Shown here one piece after another: positions 1 to 6,490 of a DNA stretch of 8,374 nt. Below the pieces are notes generated by a model, which saw nothing but the letters and a program-made list of their open reading frames with translations, searched no databases and was not told the DNA's origin. The translations under genes were made by a program, and so were the position numbers. This DNA comes from an uncultured Porphyromonas sp. (GTDB lineage: Bacteria; Bacteroidota; Bacteroidia; Bacteroidales; Porphyromonadaceae): contig NZ_CAJZFJ010000081.1 of the NCBI RefSeq assembly GCF_915070105.1, positions 1 to 8,374 on the forward strand, given 5' to 3'. Positions within the stretch are counted from its first letter, which is position 1. Each line of letters begins with the position of its first letter.

Positions 1-97
1 TATCCATTGAAGTTGTAATCAAGAAGAAGATAAGCAACATAAAAGCGATATCGGCTGATGATGACCCGTTAATACCGGGAGTCTTTCTTTTTGCCAT
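1..97 (-). CDS. exbD: ExbD/TolR-type biopolymer transport protein, N-terminal 32 codons only
   Basis: This gene starts at 97 and runs off the left edge, so only 32 residues are visible. They begin MAKRKTPGIN, continue with a Ser-rich stretch, then SADIAFMLLIFFLITTSMD. A short basic cytoplasmic N terminus followed by one transmembrane helix opening with an Asp (residue 16) is typical of ExbD/TolR, where this Asp takes part in proton translocation with ExbB/TolQ. The start is chosen because it gives the usual short N terminus and lies 37 bases after the preceding gene's stop. It follows the ExbB-like gene and a small membrane protein, the usual Bacteroidota order, in which a second exbD and tonB often come next. 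The family call is firm; the choice between ExbD and TolR subtypes cannot be made from this fragment. Confidence 0.85.
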   Translation of the reverse strand, partial: MAKRKTPGINGSSSADIAFMLLIFFLITTSMD

Positions 98-134
98 AGT
101 GCTTTCTGCTTTATTCGTTATTGATTATCAACTC

Positions 135-608
135 TTACCTCTTCAGAGCCTTAGAGATGCCGCCCCAGATGGCAGCGCCGATGGTTAGGAAGAAGAGGAC
201 ATAGATGGAGTAGAGCCACATATCAGTGACCTTAAGCCAACCAGAGGTGTTGTAGCTTTGGGAAGCCTCGTTAAGCCCCTTGATGGGCTCTCCGCTGCCG
301 ATAGCATAGGTGATAGCCAGAAGGGCGAGGAACGCTACGAGACCGCCGATGGAGACGAGAGCTCCACGGGAGTTAGTCTGAAAGGAGCTGGCAAAGTTCT
401 TGCACGCAAAGATGAGCGTGGCAGAGATGGTCACCAGGAAGAGGGCATACGTCCAGTAGAGGAGGGTACCCGTATACTCATAGACCGTGTTCCCCTTAGC
501 ATCTGTTTCCGATCCTCCTAGGAAGAAGAGGAAAAAGATTAGCACGCTAATGCAGGAGAGGGCCAATAAAGTATAGCTGGATACCTTGCGTATCGTGGTT
601 ACAGCCAT
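135..608 (-). CDS. small four-helix inner-membrane protein of the exb cluster
   Basis: A 157-residue protein with four predicted membrane helices at about residues 11-31, 48-69, 82-103 and 129-151. The loop between helices 1 and 2 is polar (residues 32-47), the loop between helices 3 and 4 is longer (about 104-128), and the C terminus is short and basic (KALKR). I see no catalytic or metal-binding motif. It sits 26 bases after the ExbB-like gene and 37 bases before the exbD start, so it is almost certainly co-transcribed with both. A small hydrophobic protein of unknown function in this position is, to my knowledge, common in Bacteroidales TonB-energising clusters. An accessory or assembly role for the ExbB/ExbD motor is inference from position alone. 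The reading frame is intact and ends with a normal stop. Confidence 0.85.
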   Translation of the reverse strand: MAVTTIRKVSSYTLLALSCISVLIFFLFFLGGSETDAKGNTVYEYTGTLLYWTYALFLVTISATLIFACKNFASSFQTNSRGALVSIGGLVAFLALLAITYAIGSGEPIKGLNEASQSYNTSGWLKVTDMWLYSIYVLFFLTIGAAIWGGISKALKR

Positions 609-634
609 TGTCTTTATTTGTTATGAGTTAGGGA

Positions 635-1474
635 TTACTTGTTGTTCTTGACGTTGTACTTAACGATCAGGTCAAGTAGAGAGATGGAAGCATCTTCCAT
701 ACGGTTGAGGATACCTTCTACGAGAGAGAGGATATAGTTGTAGAAGACCTGAAGGATCAGAGCAACAACAAGACCACCGATGGTCGTGATAAGAGCCACC
801 TTCATACCACCAGCAACGACCGTTGGGCTGATATCACCTACGCGTTCGATGTTATCGAAGGCAAGCACCATCCCTACGACCGTACCAAGGAACCCGAGAG
901 AAGGAGCCATAGCGATGAAGAGGGTAATCCAAGAGAGGTTCTTTTCGAGTAGACCGCCCTGTACACCACCATAGGATACTACAGACTTCTCAGCGATGTC
1001 GATACCCTGATCGGCACGAAGAAGAGCCTGGTAGGCGATAGAGGCGATAGGACCACGTGTGTCGCGAGCGATACCCTTAGCCTTTTCGAGGTTACCTTCC
1101 TTGATGAGAGCATCTTCGATGTCCTTGAGAAGCTTGTCAGGGTTCGTGTTCGCTAGGTTTAGATAGATGATACGTTCTAGGCAGATAGCCAGCCCGAGGA
1201 TGAGCGTGATGGCGATCAGAGCCATGAAGTCTGCACCCCCTTCGATGAACTTCGTCTTGAGGGACTGGTGGAAGCTAGTTTCTTCCTGAGCACCAGCAGG
1301 GGCTGTTGCATCGTCCGTAGCAGGAGCAGCGGCGGGAGCAGCAGCGGGAGCAGCTTGATCTACCTGAGCAGCTGCAGGAGCAGCTGCACTATCTGCATTC
1401 TGTGCCATAGCGACTGTAGAGAAGCCGGCAGAGAGAAGAGCTACGCAAGCAAGGGTTGCGAATACCTTTTTCAT
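635..1474 (-). CDS. exbB: MotA/TolQ/ExbB-family proton channel protein with signal peptide
   Basis: A 279-residue inner-membrane subunit that, with ExbD, uses the proton motive force to energise TonB for uptake by TonB-dependent outer-membrane receptors. Residues 1-24 look like a cleavable signal peptide (KK, hydrophobic core, AMA before Gln25). Residues 25-62 are a low-complexity Ala/Pro-rich periplasmic segment. Membrane helices lie at about 82-104, 179-206 and 222-248. Between the first two is the large cytoplasmic loop usual for the family, and the signature segment of helix 2 is visible at residues 189-205 (APSLGFLGTVVGM). E. coli ExbB lacks this long Ala/Pro extension, but N-terminally extended ExbB proteins with signal peptides are known elsewhere. 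The downstream genes (small membrane protein, exbD) support ExbB over MotA. TolQ cannot be strictly excluded. Confidence 0.9.
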   Translation of the reverse strand: MKKVFATLACVALLSAGFSTVAMAQNADSAAAPAAAQVDQAAPAAAPAAAPATDDATAPAGAQEETSFHQSLKTKFIEGGADFMALIAITLILGLAICLERIIYLNLANTNPDKLLKDIEDALIKEGNLEKAKGIARDTRGPIASIAYQALLRADQGIDIAEKSVVSYGGVQGGLLEKNLSWITLFIAMAPSLGFLGTVVGMVLAFDNIERVGDISPTVVAGGMKVALITTIGGLVVALILQVFYNYILSLVEGILNRMEDASISLLDLIVKYNVKNNK

Positions 1475-1712
1475 TGTCGAAATAGTTTTTGTGAGTTAGT
1501 AAGTTTATTATTTCGTTTGTTCTTTGATTTCACCCGATATAAGAGAGAGGTGGAGAGCAGACAAGTGGCGCCATCCCGAGTTTATAGATTTAGGGAGGGG
1601 GCTTCGTGATATGCCTACACCCTCTGAATGAGGGGCTATTGATGAGCCTTGCCCGCTTGGCTTGACCCTTCCTTAGAGGGAAGTGCTCACTGGGAGATAC
1701 CCCTTTGGGCTT

Positions 1713-1743
1713 CAAAAATACTGCTTTTCCTCTCTAAAACAAA
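1713..1743 (-). promoter_or_regulatory. candidate promoter P1 for the exb operon
   Basis: Read on the minus strand, TTTG (1743-1740) is followed after exactly 19 bases by TATTTTTG (1720-1713). This matches the Bacteroidota primary-sigma pattern of a -33 TTTG and a -7 TAnnTTTG with about 19 bp between. The predicted start site is near 1706-1708, giving a 5' leader of about 230 nt before exbB. No match to the -7 box was seen closer to the gene. Confidence 0.5.
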
Positions 1744-1907
1744 ATCCCGCCCTCAGAGGGAGAGCGATATATTACATAGAGACGATGAGCTACTCTCACA
1801 TCACCCTCAGAGATGCTGGAGGAGACTACAAACCTAGACCCCAAAGGGAGGTCACCTCACCCAAAGATGAATATAGCCCAAGCGGTGATTCTTGATATTC
1901 CTCTATC

Positions 1908-1939
1908 CAAAGGTACGTAAGATCTAGCAGACCACCAAG
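1908..1939 (-). promoter_or_regulatory. candidate promoter P2 upstream of the exb operon
   Basis: On the minus strand CTTG (1939-1936), one base off TTTG, precedes TACCTTTG (1915-1908) by 20 bases. The -7 box is a full match to TAnnTTTG and identical to the one proposed for pdhA. Transcription would start near 1901-1903 and give an unusually long leader of about 430 nt to exbB. It could instead drive an unrecognised small RNA. Confidence 0.4.
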
Positions 1940-2055
1940 CAAGGCCAGCATTCCCCCATCCTTCAGCTCCCAATCTGACCTACTATACCAGCCTATAGCT
2001 CCATCTAAGAAGATAAATCCCCTACGGAATCTACTGATTGGAAGGGGGTGAGAGA

Positions 2056-2365
2056 CAGGGCTGACGCATGAAATCACCATAGTGCGAGGGCAAGAGCGTC
2101 AAGGCGCATACGCCGAAAAGATAGAAGTATCCGTGTCCTAGGTGTAGAGATCCCCAGCGTATACCTCCTACCGAGGAGGGATGAGTGTACACGCGTGTAC
2201 ACAAGTGCGCTCTAAGTATGTCCTCTGTAAGGCTCGCTTGTATGTCTGTTTCGTGGGGATAATACGTAGGATCTCTAGTGATGGGCTAAGAATCCCTGGG
2301 ATATGAAATAATACCCCGAAGACCCAAAGGCAGGAGTGTGCGAGCGAGATCATGCGTCGGCCCTG
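2056..2365. mobile_element. MITE-like non-coding element with imperfect terminal inverted repeats
   Basis: The ends are inverted copies of a 16-base sequence: cagggctgacgcatga at 2056-2071, and at 2350-2365 the reverse complement of the same sequence with one mismatch (15 of 16). The roughly 310 bp between encode nothing I recognise. Internal inverted repeats include tgacgc/gcgtca (2062-2067 / 2096-2101), GGCG-CATA-CGCC (2103-2114), a 9-bp pair (2145-2153 / 2269-2277) with an inner 5-bp pair (2158-2162 / 2262-2266), cctcct-accg-aggagg (2164-2179) and an 18-bp palindrome. The left 76 bases recur at 8299. No clean target duplication is present: TGAGAG occurs near both ends (2049-2054 and 2369-2374) but not directly abutting. 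Being a mobile element is inference; an intergenic palindromic repeat of other origin fits equally well. Confidence 0.45.
2185..2202. repeat. 18-bp perfect palindrome
   Basis: GTGTACACGCGTGTACAC is its own reverse complement. It can also be read as two copies of the palindrome GTGTACAC separated by GC. It lies inside the repeat-bounded element at 2056-2365, away from any promoter I can see. It could be a protein-binding dyad or a cruciform-forming core of the element. Confidence 0.8.
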
Positions 2366-2391
2366 AGCTGAGAGCCCCCACCAAATCAACA

Positions 2392-2440
2392 GGTTCAAAA
2401 CAAAAGAATCCCCCATACACAAGAGCTGTGCATGGGGGAT
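2392..2440 (-). terminator. rho-independent terminator of the pdh operon
   Basis: ATCCCCCAT (2408-2416) pairs perfectly with ATGGGGGAT (2432-2440). The stem continues inward past one mismatch with cac/gtg around a short loop. On the minus strand the stem is followed by TTCTTTTGTTTTG, a good U-rich tract. It lies about 54 bases beyond the lpd stop and fits the end of the four-gene operon. A second small stem (gaagtag 2472-2478 with ctacttc 2494-2500) overlaps the lpd stop codon. Confidence 0.85.
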
Positions 2441-2493
2441 CTACTAATTTTAATCGCCCTTGAGAAGGAGCGAAGTAGGTGAAGTGGCTCGGA

Positions 2494-4215
2494 CTACTTC
2501 TTCTTAGCAGGAAGGTGGATAGCCACACCGAGGGCATCAGCGAGGGCTTCGTACAGCGCTTCGGAGTAAGTGGGGTGACCATAGATTGTATCGATCACTT
2601 CCTCTGCCGTACCCTCCATCTCCATAATCAGAGAGGCCTGGCTAATCATCTCGGCAGCCATAGCACCGATGATGTGGATACCGAGGATCTCACCATACTT
2701 ATTGTCTAGGATAACCTTCACGAAGCCAGCCGTCTCACCAGAAGCCAGTGCACGACCATTAGCAGCGAAGGGGAACTTACCTACGCGGATGTCGCCATAC
2801 TTCTCACGAGCCTGATCTTCGGTTAGACCGACGGTCGCTACCTCGGGACGAGTGTAGACCACAGAGGGGGCAGAGAGCATATTCAGCTCACGCTCGTTGC
2901 CACGCAGGGCATTCTCTGCTGCGACCTCACCCATGCGGAAGGCAGTGTGAGCAAGCATCTTCAGACCGTTGACGTCTCCAGGAGCATAGATACCCTTGAC
3001 GCTCGTCTCCATGAACTTATCGACCTTGATGCGTCCACGCTCGGTCTCAAACTCGATCTCACCCACACCCTCTAGGTCAGGCACACGACCGATGGAGAGG
3101 AGAGCCTTTTCGCCTTCGATGACCGTACCATCCTTGAGGATAGCAGCGAGCTTGCCAGAGCGGTCTTCGATCTTCTCGATACCAGCACCGGTGAGGATCT
3201 TCACACCACGCTTCTCCAGCTCTGCACGTAGGGTCTGAGAGATTTCCTTGTCGAGGGCAGGGATGATGTGGTCTGCCATCTCGATGATCGTGACCTTTGT
3301 ACCAAGAGATACAAGGGCTTCGGCCATCTCGACACCGATGACACCACCTCCGATGACGACGAGGCTCTCTGGGCGCTCCTGTAGGCTCAGGATATCATCG
3401 CTTGTGAGGACTGCGGGATGGTCGATACCTGGGATAGGCAGACGACCTACCTTTGAGCCACCAGCGAGAATGACCTTGTCTGCCTTGATGATATCCTTAC
3501 CATCGACAACGACGTCCTTATCACGGTTGATCTTACCGACACCACGGAAGACCTCTACCCCGTTGCTCTTCAGCAGTGAGTAGACACCACCGGTGAGCTT
3601 CTTGACTACGCCGTCCTTATAGGCTACAAGCTTCTTCATATCGACAGAGAAGCTCATATCGGCAAAGTTAATCCCACGTGCAGCGGCCTGCTCTACCCCT
3701 TCTAGGATCTCAGCATTGCGGAGGAAGGTCTTTGTGGGGATACAGCCCTTGTTGAGGCAGGTACCACCGAACTCAGACTTCTCAACGATCGCCACCTTAG
3801 CACCGAGCTGAGCAGCACGGATAGCAGCGACGTAACCAGCAGGGCCACCACCGATCACACAGAGGTGATAGGAGCCCTCGAGGTGAACGAGAGGTAGGGG
3901 GGCACCTTCGTGCCTAGGCCCTTCCTGCTTCTCGGGAACGATCTCGTCCTTAGTGCGGACCGTCTCAAGGCTTTCACCTGCCTCACCAATATAGCCGATG
4001 ACCTCAGCAATGGGCACGGTCTCTCCAGCCTGATGAGTGATCTTCAGCAGGACACCTGAGGCTTCTGCCTCGAGCTCCATGCTGGTCTTGTCGGTCATGA
4101 TCTCCAGAAGGACTTCCCCAGCCTGTACGGGGTCGCCCTCGTTCTTACGCCAGCTGACGATCTCACCTTCGGTCATGTCTAGGCCCGTCTTGGGCATGAT
4201 GATCTCTGTTGCCAT
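2494..4215 (-). CDS. lpd: dihydrolipoyl dehydrogenase (E3) with N-terminal lipoyl domain
   Basis: A 573-residue flavoprotein that reoxidises dihydrolipoyl groups with NAD+ in a 2-oxoacid dehydrogenase complex. Residues 1-80 form a biotinyl/lipoyl domain with the modification site in TDKTS, Lys43. A linker (about 82-115) leads to the FAD-binding GGGPAG (122-127), the redox disulfide Cys153-LNKG-Cys158, the NAD-binding GGGVIG (289-294) with the following Glu296, and the C-terminal dimer domain with the catalytic pair His547/Glu552 in HPTYSE. The body after residue 116 has the usual E3 length of about 460 residues; the extra length is the lipoyl domain. E3 proteins with an N-terminal lipoyl domain are known (for example Neisseria and Streptococcus pneumoniae). 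The oddity is that the partner E2 here has none. It is the last gene of the operon, 44 bases after pdhC. Confidence 0.95.
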   Translation of the reverse strand: MATEIIMPKTGLDMTEGEIVSWRKNEGDPVQAGEVLLEIMTDKTSMELEAEASGVLLKITHQAGETVPIAEVIGYIGEAGESLETVRTKDEIVPEKQEGPRHEGAPLPLVHLEGSYHLCVIGGGPAGYVAAIRAAQLGAKVAIVEKSEFGGTCLNKGCIPTKTFLRNAEILEGVEQAAARGINFADMSFSVDMKKLVAYKDGVVKKLTGGVYSLLKSNGVEVFRGVGKINRDKDVVVDGKDIIKADKVILAGGSKVGRLPIPGIDHPAVLTSDDILSLQERPESLVVIGGGVIGVEMAEALVSLGTKVTIIEMADHIIPALDKEISQTLRAELEKRGVKILTGAGIEKIEDRSGKLAAILKDGTVIEGEKALLSIGRVPDLEGVGEIEFETERGRIKVDKFMETSVKGIYAPGDVNGLKMLAHTAFRMGEVAAENALRGNERELNMLSAPSVVYTRPEVATVGLTEDQAREKYGDIRVGKFPFAANGRALASGETAGFVKVILDNKYGEILGIHIIGAMAAEMISQASLIMEMEGTAEEVIDTIYGHPTYSEALYEALADALGVAIHLPAKKK

Positions 4216-4259
4216 ATCTATTTAGGATCTATCTTTTGTGTTTCGTACTTGAGGGGGAA

Positions 4260-5363
4260 TTAAACGAGCAGAGGCAGTGGGGACTCCAGTGTGGCCTTGA
4301 GCTCCTGCATGAACTTCGCAGCGGCGAGCCCATTGATCACACGGTGATCGCTCGTCAGGCTCATCTTCATGATGGGGCGGATGACGACCTCACCGTTGCG
4401 CACGACGGGCATCTCCTTCGTCCCAGCGATGGAGAGAATAGCGGAGTTAGGCTGGTTGATGATGGATGTGAAGGACTCGACACCATACATCCCGAGGTTG
4501 GAGATCGTGAAGGTACTACCCTCCTGATCTGCAGGGGTGAGCTTCTTGCCCACGGCACGCTCGGTGATGTCCTTGAGGCGGAGCATCAGGTCTACGAGCC
4601 CGAGCTTCTCAGCTCCATGTACCACGGGGACGAGGAGACCTTCGTCCATCCCGACAGCCATAGCGAGGTTCACATAGTGATGTAGCTCGATCTGAGAGCC
4701 GTCGGGCGTGAGGGTCGCATTGATATAGGGGTGGTTCATCAGGGTGCGTACGACGGCTATCGAGATGATGTCCGTCACGGTGAGCTTCTTGCCCGTCTTC
4801 TCCTTGATGGGCTCGAGGAGCTGCTTACGGAGCTTGGTGGCCTCGTACATATCTACCTCGTAGTTGAGGACGAAGGTAGGAGCGGAGAAGTAGCTATCGC
4901 TCATACGCTTGGCGATGACACGACGCATCATGTTCATCGGTACGAGCTCTACCCCACCCTGTGGAGCAGCAGAGCCTGCGGGAGCTGCCGGAGCGGCGGG
5001 GGCAGCGGCAGGTGTACCCTGGGCGGCTGCGGGAGCAGCTGTCTTAGGCGTGAGGGTGAAGGGGTCGAGGATAGCCTCGAGGTTGGGGTAGTAGCGATCC
5101 CCTAGGGCAGCAGCGACGTCTGCACGTGTGATCTTGCCCCGGTAGCCAGAACCCTTGAGCGTGGAGGTATCTAACCCAAACGACTCAGCGATCTTCTTGG
5201 CTAGAGGTGTGATCCCCCCAGCCTTCTCGTAGCTGAACTCTGCTACATCCTCGGCATGGATACGCCCCTTGTAGCCTGAGCCAACTATAGCATTCAGATC
5301 TACCCCCATGCGATGAGCGAGGGAGCGAGCTGCGGGTGTGGCTCTCAGTTTTTCATTTCCCAT
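4260..5363 (-). CDS. pdhC: 2-oxoacid dehydrogenase E2 acyltransferase lacking a lipoyl domain, with two subunit-binding domains
   Basis: A 367-residue acyltransferase expected to form the complex core and move the acyl group from lipoamide to CoA. It begins with a peripheral-subunit-binding domain at about 7-43 (ATPAARSLA, VGSGYKGRI) and repeats the same fold at 51-87 (ITPLAKKIA, KGSGYRGKI). An Ala/Pro-rich linker (about 106-136) leads to the catalytic domain (138-367), whose active-site motif is DHRVING, His340 and Asn344. There is no lipoyl domain and no DKA-type lipoylation motif. The start is sound: an in-frame TAA lies 15 bases upstream and only 83 bases separate it from pdhB, so no domain is hidden upstream. 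Typical E2 proteins have one to three lipoyl domains followed by a single binding domain. Acetyl specificity is inferred from the operon and not proven. Confidence 0.92.
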   Translation of the reverse strand: MGNEKLRATPAARSLAHRMGVDLNAIVGSGYKGRIHAEDVAEFSYEKAGGITPLAKKIAESFGLDTSTLKGSGYRGKITRADVAAALGDRYYPNLEAILDPFTLTPKTAAPAAAQGTPAAAPAAPAAPAGSAAPQGGVELVPMNMMRRVIAKRMSDSYFSAPTFVLNYEVDMYEATKLRKQLLEPIKEKTGKKLTVTDIISIAVVRTLMNHPYINATLTPDGSQIELHHYVNLAMAVGMDEGLLVPVVHGAEKLGLVDLMLRLKDITERAVGKKLTPADQEGSTFTISNLGMYGVESFTSIINQPNSAILSIAGTKEMPVVRNGEVVIRPIMKMSLTSDHRVINGLAAAKFMQELKATLESPLPLLV

Positions 5364-5382
5364 ATTGATTATTTCTTATTGA

Positions 5383-5420
5383 GTATAGCCCTCACCTGCT
5401 TAGGAAGTAGAGGGCTATAC
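5383..5420 (-). promoter_or_regulatory. intercistronic hairpin between pdhB and pdhC
   Basis: GTATAGCCCTC (5383-5393) and GAGGGCTATAC (5410-5420) form a perfect 11-bp stem. A small inner CCT/AGG stem (5395-5397 / 5402-5404) lies in the loop. The base of the stem is 19 bases before the pdhC start codon. On the minus strand no U-tract follows (ACTCAATAAGAAATAATC), so it is a poor terminator. A role in mRNA processing, in stability or in setting E1:E2 expression ratios is more plausible. Confidence 0.65.
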
Positions 5421-5446
5421 ACAGATCTTTTCTTGCTTAGTGATGA

Positions 5447-6451
5447 CTAACGCTTGTCGTAGAGGCGTTCGATGTACTTTAGGATTCGATTGACATCGGG
5501 TAGCATAGCGACCTCTAGCGAATGGTTGTAGGGGGTAGGAATATCCTCAGCAGCTAGGCGAAGGATACGGCTATCGAGATAGTCGAAGGCACCACTCTCT
5601 ACGATCGAGGCTGCGATCTCGCCGAGGAAGCCACCTGTCTTGTGAGCGTCGTTCACCAGTAGTACACGGCCAGTCTTCTTCACAGAGTTGATGATGGTCT
5701 CACGATCAAGCGGAGCTAGGGTCATTAGGTCTACGACCTCTACCTCGATCCCCTTCTCGAGAGCCTTATCAGCAGCCTGGAGTACACGCTCGAGCATACG
5801 ACCATAGGTCACGACCGTGACATCCTTACCCACACGCTTGATATCGGCCTTACCGATAGGTAGCACGAAGTCAGGAGAGGTGGGGACCTCACCCTTCATA
5901 TTATACTGAGCCTTGTACTCGAGGAAGATGACGGGGTTGTTGTCACGGATAGCAGCCTTGAGCAGCCCCTTCACGTCAGCAGGCGTACCTGGAGCTACGA
6001 CCTTGAGACCGGGGATGTGGCAGAACCACGACTCTAGGCTCTGTGAGTGCTGAGCCGCAGAGCCGAGACCAGAGCCAGCCGCACAGCGGAAGACCACGGG
6101 CACCGAACCCTTACCACCATACATATAGCGGGTCTTAGCAGCCTGATTGACGATGTTGTCCATCATGTAGACGATGAAGTCCATAAATGTCACATCCACG
6201 ATTGGGCGCATCCCCGTCAGAGCTGCCCCTACGGCACAGCCCGAGATAGCATTCTCCGAGATCGGCGTATCACGTACTCGCTCATTGCCAAACTCCTCGA
6301 GCATCCCGACAGACGTCCCGAAGTCACCACCGTAGACACCCACGTCCTCACCGATGAGGAAGACGTTCTCGTCCCGACGCATCTCTTCGCTCATAGCTTC
6401 GATGATGGCGTCACGCACGGACATCACCTTTGTTTCTTGTCCTTCTATCAT
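5447..6451 (-). CDS. pdhB: pyruvate/2-oxoacid dehydrogenase E1 component, beta subunit
   Basis: A 334-residue transketolase-like beta subunit that pairs with PdhA in an alpha2beta2 E1. E1 decarboxylates the 2-oxoacid using thiamine diphosphate and transfers the acyl group to lipoate. Visible family features are GEDVGVYGG (34-42), DTPISE (61-66) with Glu66 as the ThDP-activating glutamate, the active-site-loop segment AAQHSQSLE with His135, and the C-terminal domain motif KTGGFLGEI. The length is normal for the family (about 325-340 residues). The ATG at 6451 lies 39 bases after the pdhA stop, with only a weak ribosome-binding sequence, as usual for Bacteroidota. A hairpin and then pdhC follow. 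Members of this family also act on acetoin or branched-chain oxoacids; pyruvate is the most likely substrate but is not proven. Confidence 0.92.
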   Translation of the reverse strand: MIEGQETKVMSVRDAIIEAMSEEMRRDENVFLIGEDVGVYGGDFGTSVGMLEEFGNERVRDTPISENAISGCAVGAALTGMRPIVDVTFMDFIVYMMDNIVNQAAKTRYMYGGKGSVPVVFRCAAGSGLGSAAQHSQSLESWFCHIPGLKVVAPGTPADVKGLLKAAIRDNNPVIFLEYKAQYNMKGEVPTSPDFVLPIGKADIKRVGKDVTVVTYGRMLERVLQAADKALEKGIEVEVVDLMTLAPLDRETIINSVKKTGRVLLVNDAHKTGGFLGEIAASIVESGAFDYLDSRILRLAAEDIPTPYNHSLEVAMLPDVNRILKYIERLYDKR

Positions 6452-6490
6452 AATTGTCGTCTATTCTTTTAATAGGGTTAGTGAAGAGGG

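Larger units (their letters stand above)
1475..2391. other. long intergenic region without a convincing gene
   Basis: About 0.9 kb separates the terminator of the dehydrogenase operon from the exbB start. Open frames here are short, start inside repeats and match no family I recognise. The visible content is two promoter candidates reading toward exbB (1713-1743, 1908-1939), a repeat-bounded element (2056-2365) and several short C/G-rich hairpins. Examples are ccctc/gaggg at 1620-1634, cttcc/ggaag near 1669-1684, and CCC-TTT-GGG or CCC-AAA-GGG motifs at 1701-1709 and 1840-1848. If the first promoter is real, the exb transcript has a leader of about 230 nt containing the first two hairpins. 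Confidence 0.6.

Noticed and set aside
1268..1609. 113-codon plus-strand frame
   Set aside because: It is antisense to the Ala/Pro-rich start of exbB and gives a Ser-rich translation, as expected from reading GCA/GCT repeats backward.
1826..2080. 84-codon open frame on the minus strand
   Set aside because: It starts inside the repeat element and continues through short C/G-rich repeats; its composition and lack of any recognisable family make it look like a chance frame.
2168..2582. Two minus-strand frames of 84 and 98 codons
   Set aside because: The longer overlaps the lpd 3' end, and both run through the terminator hairpin at 2408-2440; a real gene there is very unlikely.
4260..4350. Asn344 in place of Asp in the E2 active-site motif HRxxDG
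   Set aside because: At first this looked like a damaged active site, but HRVING occurs in functional E2 enzymes (as I recall, Azotobacter vinelandii E2p), so it is normal variation.
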